Source: Myxococcus sp. RHSTA-1-4 | GTDB taxonomy: Bacteria > Myxococcota > Myxococcia > Myxococcales > Myxococcaceae | Direction: 5' to 3' | Assembly: GCF_020037125.1 (NCBI RefSeq) | Contig: NZ_JAIQDG010000059.1 | Span: forward strand, 1 to 41,577 | Length of the DNA: 41,577 nt | Part shown: positions 16,603 to 25,348 of the stretch, piece after piece | Layout of the letters: every line of letters starts with the position of its first letter | Numbering within the stretch: position 1 is the first letter of the stretch | Program-made: the position numbers and the translations under genes | The notes under the pieces: generated by a model | Databases searched by the model: none | Seen by the model: only the letters and a program-made list of their open reading frames with translations | Told to the model about the DNA's origin: nothing

Positions 16603-16998
16603 TCAGCGGCGCAGGTTGCCCACGGTGAGCTGCTTGTGCGGGCTGACGTCCACCTCGGCGCGGGCGCTGCCGCCCTCCTTGCCCACCGCCTCCACCGCCT
16701 CGTGTGACGCGCCCGAGGTGATGAGCCGGTACTTTTCCGACGCCTCGCGGTCATGCTGGGCCTGCTCGGGGTCCAGCCGGGCAATCAACTGCCAGAAGAG
16801 GGAGGCGTGCTCGCGCTCCTCGTCCATGACGTGGCGGAGGATGGCCTTGGCCTCCTCGTTGTCGGTGGCGTCGAGGTGGGCGGCGTAGAGGTTGATGGCG
16901 TCCAGCTCCGCCTCGATGTTCAGCCGGATGGAGCGGGCCAGCTCCGAATCCGTCATCTTCCGGGGCACCAGCGAGTGGAACGGGTTGGTCTGCGGCAT
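16603..16998 (-). CDS. encC: Encapsulin cargo ferritin-like protein, EncC type
   Basis: 131 residues from the ATG at 16998, preceded by a GGGAGG site. Residues 18-80 form a two-helix ferritin-like unit with iron ligands in the encapsulated-ferritin pattern: Glu31 in NIEAELDAINLY, and Glu61 and His64 in MDEEREHASLFW. Two such chains must dimerise to build a four-helix centre. The C-terminus is LTVGNLRR (124-131), nearly identical to the LTVGSLRR cargo-loading peptide that targets M. xanthus EncB/C/D into the EncA encapsulin shell. It is thus expected to oxidise and deposit iron inside that nanocompartment. No shell gene is in this window; in M. xanthus encC is also unlinked from encA (from memory). 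It is divergent from the hybrid kinase, with 143 bp between starts. Confidence 0.88.
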   Translation of the reverse strand: MPQTNPFHSLVPRKMTDSELARSIRLNIEAELDAINLYAAHLDATDNEEAKAILRHVMDEEREHASLFWQLIARLDPEQAQHDREASEKYRLITSGASHEAVEAVGKEGGSARAEVDVSPHKQLTVGNLRR

Positions 16999-17141
16999 GG
17001 AGGCCCTCCCGAGGCCGGCGGAGGCGTCCAGAACCTGGACGCCAGGGATTGCGGGGAGCATCCGCGCGGCCAGGGGCCCGGGTCAACGGAATCCCTCCGC
17101 CCGCGTTGCGTAGAAGCCGCTGCCTCCGTCATGCTCAGGGC

Positions 17142-18662
17142 ATGGAAACACCCGCGCCGCTCTCCCAATTGCTCCAGGCCCTGGAGGCGGGAGACTTGCC
17201 AGCCGCGCGAGCGGCGGCGGCGGCCATGCAACGGGCGGGCGCCCATTCGACGCAACTCGCGGCGGAGGTGCTGCACGAACTGCGGCAGCCCCTGCTGGGC
17301 GTGAAGGCCTACGCGCAGCTCCTGGCGGAGGACGGCGGCCCCACCGGCCCGCTGCGGCTGCTGCTGGCCCAGGTGGAGCGGATGGAGCAGATTGTCTCCG
17401 ACTACATCCGCCTGGCCAGCGAGCGCCCCGCGCCACAGCAACGCCTGTCGCTGGCGGCACCCATCTGGGCGGCGGCGAAGCTGTTCAGCGTCAACCCGGA
17501 CTCGGCCCGCATCTCCCTGGAGGTGGAGGCGCCCGAGGACATCACCATCCAGGGCAACGCGCGCCTCATCGAGCAGCTCACGCTGAACCTCCTGAACAAC
17601 GCGCGCGACGCCATGGCGGGCCGCGGGCGCGTGAAGGTGGTGCTCTCGCGCGAGGGCTCGTCGCCGGTGCTGTACGTGGCGGACTGGGGCCCGGGCATCC
17701 CCGAGGAGCTGCGCGAGCGCATCTTCGAGCCGTACGTCACCGCCAACAAGCGGGGCACGGGGCTGGGGCTGGCCGTGTGCAAGCGCATCGCCCAGGAGCA
17801 CCGCGCGACGATTGGCCTCGCGGCCCCGGGAGCGATTCGCGACGTGCCCCCACCGGCCACCGTGTTCCGGGTGCTCTTCCCCGCCACGGACGCGCCGCCC
17901 CAGCAGCGCAAGCGGCTCCTGGTGGTGGACGACGAGACCATCATCCGCATGGTCTTCCGCGACCTGATGAGCAAGGACTGCGAGGTCATCGAGGCGGCCA
18001 GCGGCGAGGAGGCGTTGGACCTGCTGCGCCAGGCGCCGGTGGACCTCATCGTCACGGACAAGAACCTGCCGGGCCTGTCCGGGCTGGAGCTGGCCCAACA
18101 GGCGCGGCGGCTCTACTCCAACTCGCGCGTCATCCTGATGACGGGCTACCCGTCGCTGGTGACGACGCAGCAGGCGCTGGAGCTGGGCGTGGTGGACTAC
18201 CTGCTCAAGCCCTTCGACGACATCCGGCAGGTGCGCGGGCTGCTGCGCACGACGCTGTCCTCGGAGCCGCCCGTGCCTCCGGTGGTGGCCCCCGGGGCCG
18301 AGATGCGGCGGGTGGACGTGCTGGAGGACAACCCGGCCACGGCGCGCCTCATCTCCGAGGCGCTGGGCATACTGGGCCTGGAAGCGCGGGTGCTGCCCTC
18401 GTCGGAGTTGATGGCGATGGAGAAGCCCGTGGGCGTGGTGGTGAGCTGGGACTTCGCGCCGGCCTATGGGCGCAAGGCGCTGGAGCTGGCCAAGGCGCTG
18501 GCCCAGGGCGCGCCCTTCGTCGTGTTGGCCGAGCACCTCACCATGGAGACGGCGCTGGAGTCGCTGCGCGCCGGTGCCTCCGCGTGCCTGCCCAAGCTGC
18601 TGTCCGACACCACGGCGCTCAGCCGTGAGCTGAGCCGCGCCTTCAAGAGAGAGGTCCCATGA
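17142..18662 (+). CDS. Hybrid sensor histidine kinase with two receiver-like domains
   Basis: 506 residues. There is no membrane segment, so it is cytosolic. Phosphoacceptor His45 lies in EVLHELRQPLLGVKAYAQLL. The ATPase domain (~100-248) has LLNNARDAM (N box), DWGPGIPEE (G1) and GTGLGLAVCKRI (G2). A canonical receiver (~257-375) follows, with Asp263/264, phosphoacceptor Asp306 in LIVTDKNLPGLSG and Lys in YLLKPFDD. The last ~120 residues look like a second, degenerate receiver (VDVLEDN, VVVSWDF, ACLPK). No sensor domain is apparent beyond the first 40 residues. The start METPAPLS at 17142 is chosen by the domain boundary. It overlaps the following lipoprotein gene by ATGA. Confidence 0.88.
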   Translation: METPAPLSQLLQALEAGDLPAARAAAAAMQRAGAHSTQLAAEVLHELRQPLLGVKAYAQLLAEDGGPTGPLRLLLAQVERMEQIVSDYIRLASERPAPQQRLSLAAPIWAAAKLFSVNPDSARISLEVEAPEDITIQGNARLIEQLTLNLLNNARDAMAGRGRVKVVLSREGSSPVLYVADWGPGIPEELRERIFEPYVTANKRGTGLGLAVCKRIAQEHRATIGLAAPGAIRDVPPPATVFRVLFPATDAPPQQRKRLLVVDDETIIRMVFRDLMSKDCEVIEAASGEEALDLLRQAPVDLIVTDKNLPGLSGLELAQQARRLYSNSRVILMTGYPSLVTTQQALELGVVDYLLKPFDDIRQVRGLLRTTLSSEPPVPPVVAPGAEMRRVDVLEDNPATARLISEALGILGLEARVLPSSELMAMEKPVGVVVSWDFAPAYGRKALELAKALAQGAPFVVLAEHLTMETALESLRAGASACLPKLLSDTTALSRELSRAFKREVP

Positions 18663-19885
18663 GACTCGCGCTCCTGTCCGTCCTGCTGCTCGCGGTGGCT
18701 TGTTCCTCGGACAAGCCTCCGCGGACAGGACAGCCAGACGCGGGTGGCACGGAGGACTCCGGGACGGGCGGCGACGACGCGGGAACGGTGGAGGATGGCG
18801 GCACGGAGCCGGATGGTGGCTCCGGCCCCGATGGTGGCGCCGAGCCGGCGGACTCGGGAACGGACGGCGACGCGGGCACCGGGGGCGATGGTGGAACCTC
18901 TGACGCGGGAACGGCGGATGGTGGAAGCTGTGAGGCGCCCGCGGCGGAGCGCGGCGCGGAGCTGGCCACGCGGCTGAATACGCCCCGGCGGCTCGCGGTG
19001 GACGCGACGGACCTCTACATCTCCGAGTCCCACACCCTGAACCCGCAGCAGCCGCAGCCGGGGCCGGGACAGGTGCTGAGGCTCTCCCGCTCCGGAGGCG
19101 AGCCCACCCCCTTGGCCACCGGCTTCCGCGCGCCGGACGCCATCGCCGTGGACGCGACGAGCGTCTACGTGCTCGACCTGGACGGGTTGTGGCGCGTGGA
19201 CAAGGCGACGGGGAGGCGGGGCGACCAGCCCATCGACGCGACGGTCAGCAACGTCACCGTCGGCGGCACCGAGGTGCTCCGCGCCACCCTCTCCGGCCGT
19301 GACGTGCTGGTGGTGGCCACGGGGCAGCGCTGGCTGGTCCGGGTGGACACCGACGGAAACAACCGCCAGGAACTGTACGCCGGCACGGGCGCCGCCCAGG
19401 TCCGTGGCGCGCGGGTGGTGGGCACGGACGTGTGGTTCCTCGTCAACGCGGGGACGGCCGCCGGGAACAGCTCGGGCCTGTACCGCGTCCCGCTGGACGG
19501 CAGCGCGCCCGCGGAGCGGACGGATGCCACGATTCTTCAAGGCAACTCGCTGGAGGTGACGCCCACGCACTTCCTCATCACCGAGGGAGGTGGGGGCACG
19601 GGCCGGGTGCTGAGGCTGCCCCGCGGCGGGGGCACCGCCGAAGTCCTCGCCGAGGGACTCCAGGGCCCGTGGTTCCCGGTGGAACTGAACGGAGCCGTCT
19701 ACTTCAAGGAGGCGCGTGCCGGCAGCGCGGACTTCCTGCGCCGCGTGCGCGCGTGCGCGCCTGGCACGTCGGACCCGGTGGGCCCCCTGGGCACGGGCCC
19801 GGGCGGACTGCTGGTGGACGGCAGCACCCTCCTCTACACGTCGCAGGAGAGCGGCTCCGGCGGCACCGTGGGCCGGGTGCCCTGA
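18659..19885 (+). CDS. Lipoprotein with Asp/Gly-rich linker and propeller-like domain
   Basis: 408 residues. The signal ends in LLLAVAC, with lipidated Cys15. Residues ~20-95 are a low-complexity Asp/Gly/Thr linker (GGDDAGTVEDGG and similar) typical of myxobacterial surface lipoproteins; it may bind calcium. The rest has repeated short beta units such as RRLAVDATDLYIS, DAIAVDATSVYVLD and GLYRVPLDG, fitting a beta-propeller. The ATG overlaps the kinase stop by four bases, so the two are co-translated, and the lipoprotein may act in the same pathway. A strong hairpin follows 87 bp downstream of the stop. Confidence 0.75.
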   Translation: MRLALLSVLLLAVACSSDKPPRTGQPDAGGTEDSGTGGDDAGTVEDGGTEPDGGSGPDGGAEPADSGTDGDAGTGGDGGTSDAGTADGGSCEAPAAERGAELATRLNTPRRLAVDATDLYISESHTLNPQQPQPGPGQVLRLSRSGGEPTPLATGFRAPDAIAVDATSVYVLDLDGLWRVDKATGRRGDQPIDATVSNVTVGGTEVLRATLSGRDVLVVATGQRWLVRVDTDGNNRQELYAGTGAAQVRGARVVGTDVWFLVNAGTAAGNSSGLYRVPLDGSAPAERTDATILQGNSLEVTPTHFLITEGGGGTGRVLRLPRGGGTAEVLAEGLQGPWFPVELNGAVYFKEARAGSADFLRRVRACAPGTSDPVGPLGTGPGGLLVDGSTLLYTSQESGSGGTVGRVP

Positions 19886-19971
19886 AGGACTCCCCAGCCC
19901 CTGCGCCTCGCATGGGGCATCCAGGGCTGCGTCCCTCACGTCCGCCGACTCCCCTACCCCGGAAATGACAA

Positions 19972-20007
19972 CGGCCCCGGCGCCTCGCGAGGAGGCATCC
20001 GGGGCCG
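19972..20007. terminator. Bidirectional hairpin between lipoprotein gene and groEL
   Basis: A perfect 9-bp outer stem (CGGCCCCGG / CCGGGGCCG) encloses a 5-bp inner stem (GCCTC / GAGGC). On the minus strand it is followed by TTGTCATTT, so it best serves groEL. It lies between two convergent genes. Confidence 0.65.
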
Positions 20008-20063
20008 CGTCCTTCACCGGACCGGCGGGCCCGAGGCCTGGGCCCCGGGCCGCCAGGAGCGGC

Positions 20064-21704
<1,641 letters not shown>

Positions 21705-21753
21705 CGCAACCTCCTGAAATCACTGGGGGATTTAACTATGACTACGCTGGCCG

Positions 21754-21780
21754 TTAGCACTCGGCCATGGCGAGCGCCAA
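21754..21780 (-). promoter_or_regulatory. CIRCE-like HrcA operator upstream of groEL
   Basis: TTAGCACTC, 9 bp, GAGCGCCAA. The left arm is the perfect CIRCE half; the right arm differs from GAGTGCTAA at two positions. The spacing is exactly the 9 bp of the consensus, and it lies about 50 bp before the groEL start. Confidence 0.8.
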
Positions 21781-21867
21781 CATAAGGGCCGGCCCAACGA
21801 TGTCAACCAGGAAGGGCGGGCCTGTGGGCGAGCGGACGCGGCCAGGGCCCCTGGGGCAGGCCGGGCG

Positions 21868-22224
21868 CTACTCGGCGAAGCGCACGAGGTTGAGCAGCTG
21901 CCCCATGTCCAGCGGCTTGCGCAGGGTGAGGGCCACGCCCTTGCGCAGGCCCTTGTCGGTGACGCCCTCGTCGGTGGCCCCTGTCATCAACAGGACGGGA
22001 ATGGCCTGGAAGCGGGGGTCCGCCTTGAGCATCTCCGTGAAGTGGATGCCGTCCAGGTGGGGCATGAGGTAGTCGGTGATGACCATGCCCACCTGGTTGC
22101 GCTCCAGGATGTCGAGCGCCTGCAGCGCATCCGCCGCCGAGTAGACCGTGTAGCCATGCATCTCCAGGAAGCGAGAGAGCATGGTGCACAGCTCGAGATC
22201 GTCATCGACGACAAGGATGTTCAC
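21868..22224 (-). CDS. Single-domain response regulator
   Basis: 118 residues, only a receiver: VNILVVDDDLELCTMLSRFL with the acidic cluster at 7-9, phosphoacceptor Asp51 in VGMVITDYLMPHLDG, VLLMTGAT (Thr) and TLRKPLDM (Lys). No output domain. The GTG at 22224 is chosen because the receiver begins there; longer in-frame extensions add only Arg-rich sequence. It lies upstream of groEL in the same direction, but 143 bp and a CIRCE element separate them. The start of the TPR-zincin gene lies about 80 bp away in the opposite direction. Partner kinase unknown. Confidence 0.88.
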   Translation of the reverse strand: MNILVVDDDLELCTMLSRFLEMHGYTVYSAADALQALDILERNQVGMVITDYLMPHLDGIHFTEMLKADPRFQAIPVLLMTGATDEGVTDKGLRKGVALTLRKPLDMGQLLNLVRFAE

Positions 22225-22303
22225 GGGACGGGCCGCCACACATGGACGGGCCGCGGAACCTAACAGCCGTCCCCGTCGTTGACAACGCACAGTGCGGCTT
22301 CAT

Positions 22304-23389
22304 ATGTGCCGGCCCATGGGGAAGCGGACCGCGAAGCGAGAGGGGGTGGGCGGCGTGGAGGCTCGGCTGGACGCGGTGGCGGACGCTTTCGACGCGGGGG
22401 ACTTCGAGGCCGCGCTGGCCGGGGCGGAGGGCCTGCTGGCGGACGCGCCCGAGCGCCCCGAGGCCCTCCACTTCCGGGCGGCGGCCCTGGTGGAGCTGGG
22501 GCGGCTGGAGGAGGCCGGGCGGGCCTTCGGGCAGGCCCTGAAGGTGGCCCCGGAGGACCTGGAAATCCTGCTGGGCGCGGCGGACTGCCTGGTGTGCCGC
22601 GCCGGGGAGGACCGGGAGGCGGTGGCGGAGGGGCTGGCCCTGTGTGCGCGGGGGCGGCGCCTGGCCCAGAAGGCCGACGATGTGGAGATGTTGTACGAAT
22701 TCCTCCTGCTGGAGGGCATGGGGCTGAACCAGATGGGCGAGTGCGCCACGGCCCTGGTCAGCCTGGAAGCGGCGCTCGGCCACATGCCGCGCTCGCTGGA
22801 CGCGCAGCTGGAGCGGGGCATCGCGCTGTTCGAATTGTGCCGCTTCGACGAGGCGCGGGCCGCCTTCGACAAGGTGCTGAAGGACGCGCCGGACGAGGCG
22901 TGGGCGCACCACTACCTGGGGCTGATTGCCGAGCGGCACGGGGACGAGAAGGAGGCGAAGCGGCGCTTCGGCAAGGCGCAGGCGCTGGTGCCCGAGGAGT
23001 TCCCCCCGCCGGTGGAGCTGGAGGAGGCGGAGTTCGACCGCGCGGTGGAGGACGCGGTGAAGTCCCTGCCCCGGCACGCGAAGCAGTACCTGGACAACGT
23101 CACCATCGCCGTGGAGGACCTGCCCTCGGACGAGGACCTGCTGGGGCAGGACCCGCCGCTGTCCCCGAGCATCCTCGGGGTGTTCCGCGGCACGCCCGTG
23201 GGCGAGCGGAGCGTGACGAACGCGTATGACCACTTCCCCGCGTCCATCGTGCTCTACCAGCGGAACCTGGAGCGCTTCGCGAAGACGCGCGAGGAGCTCA
23301 TCGAGCAGATTGGAATCACGGTGATGCACGAGGTCGGTCACCTCATGGGGCTGGATGAGGACGACCTGTGGCAGCGGGGGCTGGACTGA
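22304..23389 (+). CDS. TPR protein with C-terminal zincin-like metallopeptidase domain
   Basis: 361 residues. Residues ~15-230 carry several TPR-like helical pairs (FEAALAGAEGLLADAPERPE, ALVELGRLEEAGRAFGQAL, ARAAFDKVLKDAPDEAWAHH). The C-terminal ~120 residues match the pattern of zincin-like DUF1025/PF06262 proteins, with YLDNVTIAVEDLPSDEDLLG, ASIVLYQRNLERFA and the zinc motif HEVGHLMGLDEDDL (His342, Glu343, His346). The family is a putative metallopeptidase; the substrate is unknown. No signal peptide, so it is cytosolic. Starts at 22292 (GTG), 22304 (ATG) and 22316 (ATG) are all possible. Its last 47 bases overlap the end of the convergent SDR gene. Confidence 0.82.
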   Translation: MCRPMGKRTAKREGVGGVEARLDAVADAFDAGDFEAALAGAEGLLADAPERPEALHFRAAALVELGRLEEAGRAFGQALKVAPEDLEILLGAADCLVCRAGEDREAVAEGLALCARGRRLAQKADDVEMLYEFLLLEGMGLNQMGECATALVSLEAALGHMPRSLDAQLERGIALFELCRFDEARAAFDKVLKDAPDEAWAHHYLGLIAERHGDEKEAKRRFGKAQALVPEEFPPPVELEEAEFDRAVEDAVKSLPRHAKQYLDNVTIAVEDLPSDEDLLGQDPPLSPSILGVFRGTPVGERSVTNAYDHFPASIVLYQRNLERFAKTREELIEQIGITVMHEVGHLMGLDEDDLWQRGLD

Positions 23390-24341
23390 CGAGCGAGGCC
23401 CGCGTGGCCTCGAGCGTCTGGCGGATGCCCTCGCTGTAGGGCGTCTTGTGCACGGTGCCCAGCAGCCCGCGCAGCGCCGAGTCGTCCATGAGGACGGGCT
23501 CGGTGAGCAGGTAGTGCATCTCCACCATCTCGCGCATGAACGGGTCGAACAGGCCCATGAGGCGGAGCATCCCCTTCCCCGCCGTCATGAACTTCGGGCG
23601 GTGGCCGGCCTGGGCGTAGATGTCCTCGACGAGCTTCCGCTGGGTGGTGACACCCGCGCCGGCCAGGTTCCACCAGCGTCCGTAGGCGCGGGGCTCGTCC
23701 ATGAGCGCCGTCACGGTGGGGCCCACGTCGGGCACGTAGACGAACTCGTGGGGCCGGTCGATGGGGCCGATGAGCGAGGCGCGCTGGCCCTGCGCGGCGG
23801 CGAGGAAGGCGCGGTGGAGGAAGCTCTTGTCCACGCCCGGGCCGTAGAAGTCAGGGAGCCGGAGGATGGTGGCGCGGAGCTTCCCTGCCGCATCCGCGGC
23901 CATGAGGAGGTCCTCCTGCTTCTTGCGCATGCGTCCCTTGAAGGTGTGCGGCTCGCGGGGGTGGTCCTCGGTGACGGGCGTGGTGCGGGGCCGGCCGTAT
24001 GGGTACACGGTGCCGATGAGCACCACCCGCTCCACGCCCTCGGCGATGGCGGCGTCCACCGTGCGGCGCATCAGCTCCGGGTGGAGCTGGAAGCGCCAGT
24101 AGTCCACGCCCACCATGTAGATGAGCGTGCGGATGCCCCGGGCGGCGGCCCGGATGGTGCCGGGCTCGTCGGGATTCCAGGTGACGACCTCCGCCTTCGG
24201 GTCCGCGCCGTACTGGGCCTGGAGTGACGCCCGCGAGCGGCCCACCACCCGGTAGGACCGCCCCTGCTCCCTGAGGCTCTTCACAATGCTGTGCCCAATG
24301 GCGCCCGAGGCGCCGAACAACGCCACCTTGTCCGTGTCCAT
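23343..24341 (-). CDS. NAD(P)-dependent epimerase/dehydratase (atypical SDR)
   Basis: 332 residues. The N-terminal Rossmann motif is VALFGASGAIGHSIVKSL (GxxGxxG), and an Arg-rich strand end (VVGRSRASL) suggests NADP. Later elements are GIRTLIYMVGVDYWRF, VERVVLIGTVYPYG (Tyr), ILRLPDFYGPG and EFVYVPDVGPTV, all typical of extended or atypical SDRs acting on nucleotide sugars or similar substrates. The exact substrate is not predictable. It is divergent from a TetR gene with a palindrome-rich 107-bp spacer, which suggests direct repression by that regulator. The 3' end overlaps the zincin gene by 47 bp on the opposite strand. Confidence 0.85.
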   Translation of the reverse strand: MDTDKVALFGASGAIGHSIVKSLREQGRSYRVVGRSRASLQAQYGADPKAEVVTWNPDEPGTIRAAARGIRTLIYMVGVDYWRFQLHPELMRRTVDAAIAEGVERVVLIGTVYPYGRPRTTPVTEDHPREPHTFKGRMRKKQEDLLMAADAAGKLRATILRLPDFYGPGVDKSFLHRAFLAAAQGQRASLIGPIDRPHEFVYVPDVGPTVTALMDEPRAYGRWWNLAGAGVTTQRKLVEDIYAQAGHRPKFMTAGKGMLRLMGLFDPFMREMVEMHYLLTEPVLMDDSALRGLLGTVHKTPYSEGIRQTLEATRASLVSPAPAATGRPHPAP

Positions 24342-24353
24342 GCCGTGCTCCCT

Positions 24354-24405
24354 CGTTCCGAACGGCGAATGGATTCTGAACGCCGTTCATTGTGAACACT
24401 GTTCA
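24354..24405. promoter_or_regulatory. Palindromic operator cluster between SDR and TetR genes
   Basis: Two perfect 13-bp palindromes, TGAACGCCGTTCA (24377-24389) and TGAACACTGTTCA (24393-24405), have centres 16 bp apart. A further perfect palindrome CGTTCCGAACG lies at 24354-24364, and GTTCGGAAC at 24419-24427. All share GAAC/GTTC half-sites in the divergent promoter region, as expected for TetR autoregulation. Confidence 0.7.
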
Positions 24406-24448
24406 TCTACTGCTGGCTGTTCGGAACGTCAAGGCCTACACTGCGGAT

Positions 24449-25090
24449 ATGGGGATTGCGGAACGGAAGGAGCGACAGCGGGCGGAGCTGCGCGAGCAGA
24501 TCCTCCGGGTGGCGCGGGACATGGTGATGCGCGAGGGCTTCGCCGCCCTGTCGATGCGCAAGCTGGCGGACGCGGTGGAGTACGCGCCGGCGACGCTCTA
24601 CCTGCACTTCGAGAACCGGGACGCGATTGCCCGGGAGCTGTGCGTGCGAGGCTTCCAGGACCTGCTGGCCGCGTTCGAGCCGGCCGCGGCCGTGGAGGAG
24701 CCGGTGGAGCGGCTGTACCGGCTGGCCGAGGCGTACGTGAAGTTCGGCCTGGAGCAGCCGGAGACGTACCGCCTCATCTTCATGGAGGACCCGAAGCTGT
24801 CGACGGAGCTGTTCAAGGACGCGCCGGACGGCGCGGGGCCGCGGTCGTTCGGGGTGCTGGTGAAGGTGTTCGAGGATTTGAAGGCGGCGGGACGGCTGGC
24901 GGAGGAGGCCGAGCCTTGGAAGCTGGCCGAGGTGCTGTGGGCCGGGGTGCACGGCCTCGTCAGCCTGCGGCTGACGTGTACCGGGTTCAAGGGCTCACCG
25001 GCGGACGAACTGGCGCGGCTGCTGGTGACGACGCTGGTGAATGGGTTGCCCGAGTTGAAGCCGGCCAGGGCGGCGAAGAAGGCGCGCTGA
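24449..25090 (+). CDS. TetR/AcrR-family transcriptional regulator
   Basis: 213 residues from the ATG at 24449 (MGIAERKERQRAELREQIL). The N-terminal DNA-binding domain has the TetR pattern: ARDMVMREGFAALSMRKLAD, then AVEYAPATLYLHFENRDAIA, which includes the recognition helix. The C-terminal part (~70-213) is the helical ligand-binding and dimer domain, with WAGVHGLVSLRL near residue 165, a motif of the TetR_C_13/33-type group. It probably represses the divergent SDR gene and itself through the GAAC/GTTC palindromes. The ligand is unknown. An upstream in-frame ATG at 24392 would place coding sequence over the operators and is less likely. Confidence 0.88.
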   Translation: MGIAERKERQRAELREQILRVARDMVMREGFAALSMRKLADAVEYAPATLYLHFENRDAIARELCVRGFQDLLAAFEPAAAVEEPVERLYRLAEAYVKFGLEQPETYRLIFMEDPKLSTELFKDAPDGAGPRSFGVLVKVFEDLKAAGRLAEEAEPWKLAEVLWAGVHGLVSLRLTCTGFKGSPADELARLLVTTLVNGLPELKPARAAKKAR

Positions 25091-25140
25091 GACGGGGCGT
25101 TGGTTGACGAGGCCCTGGCCGTGCGGCAGTAATCGACGAC

Positions 25141-25239
25141 GGTAGGGCCTCCGGACCTGGTGGCCGGCCCGGTCTTCAAAACCGGTGAGGGGCGCCGAGA
25201 GGCGTCCCTGGTGAGTTCGATTCTCATGCTCTACCGCCA
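25141..25239 (+). tRNA. selC: tRNA-Sec (anticodon TCA)
   Basis: The 8-bp acceptor stem GGTAGGGC / GCTCTACC (one G-T wobble), discriminator G and encoded CCA (25237-25239) are present. The anticodon stem is CCGGT / ACCGG with loop CTTCAAA and anticodon TCA at 25176-25178. A long variable arm (GGGGCGCC GAGA GGCGTCCC) and a T arm with loop TTCGATT follow. The length and 8-bp acceptor are hallmarks of selenocysteine tRNA, which implies that the host makes selenoproteins. It is the integration site of the element that follows. Confidence 0.93.
25174..25239 (+). repeat. attL: 66-bp direct repeat in tRNA-Sec
   Basis: Covers the anticodon loop through the CCA end of tRNA-Sec. It is repeated at 39972-40037 with a single mismatch (C at 25196, T at 39994). 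The preceding bases differ, so strand exchange probably falls within the anticodon loop or the 3' half. Confidence 0.92.
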
Positions 25240-25308
25240 TGATTTTCTTGGGGTTTTCTGACGCGGCCCTGATCGGGTTGCGGGACGTCCCGCCCTCCTT
25301 TACCTCTC

Positions 25309-25328
25309 GTACCCAAGTTTTACCCAAG
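25309..25328 (+). promoter_or_regulatory. Putative integrase arm-type sites, left end
   Basis: GTACCCAAG at 25309 and TTACCCAAG at 25320 are direct repeats 11 bp apart, between the att core and the integrase start. A matching pair with the same spacing and orientation occurs at the right end (39844). Confidence 0.6.
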
Positions 25329-25348
25329 TAGGGGTACGGGAGCCGCGC

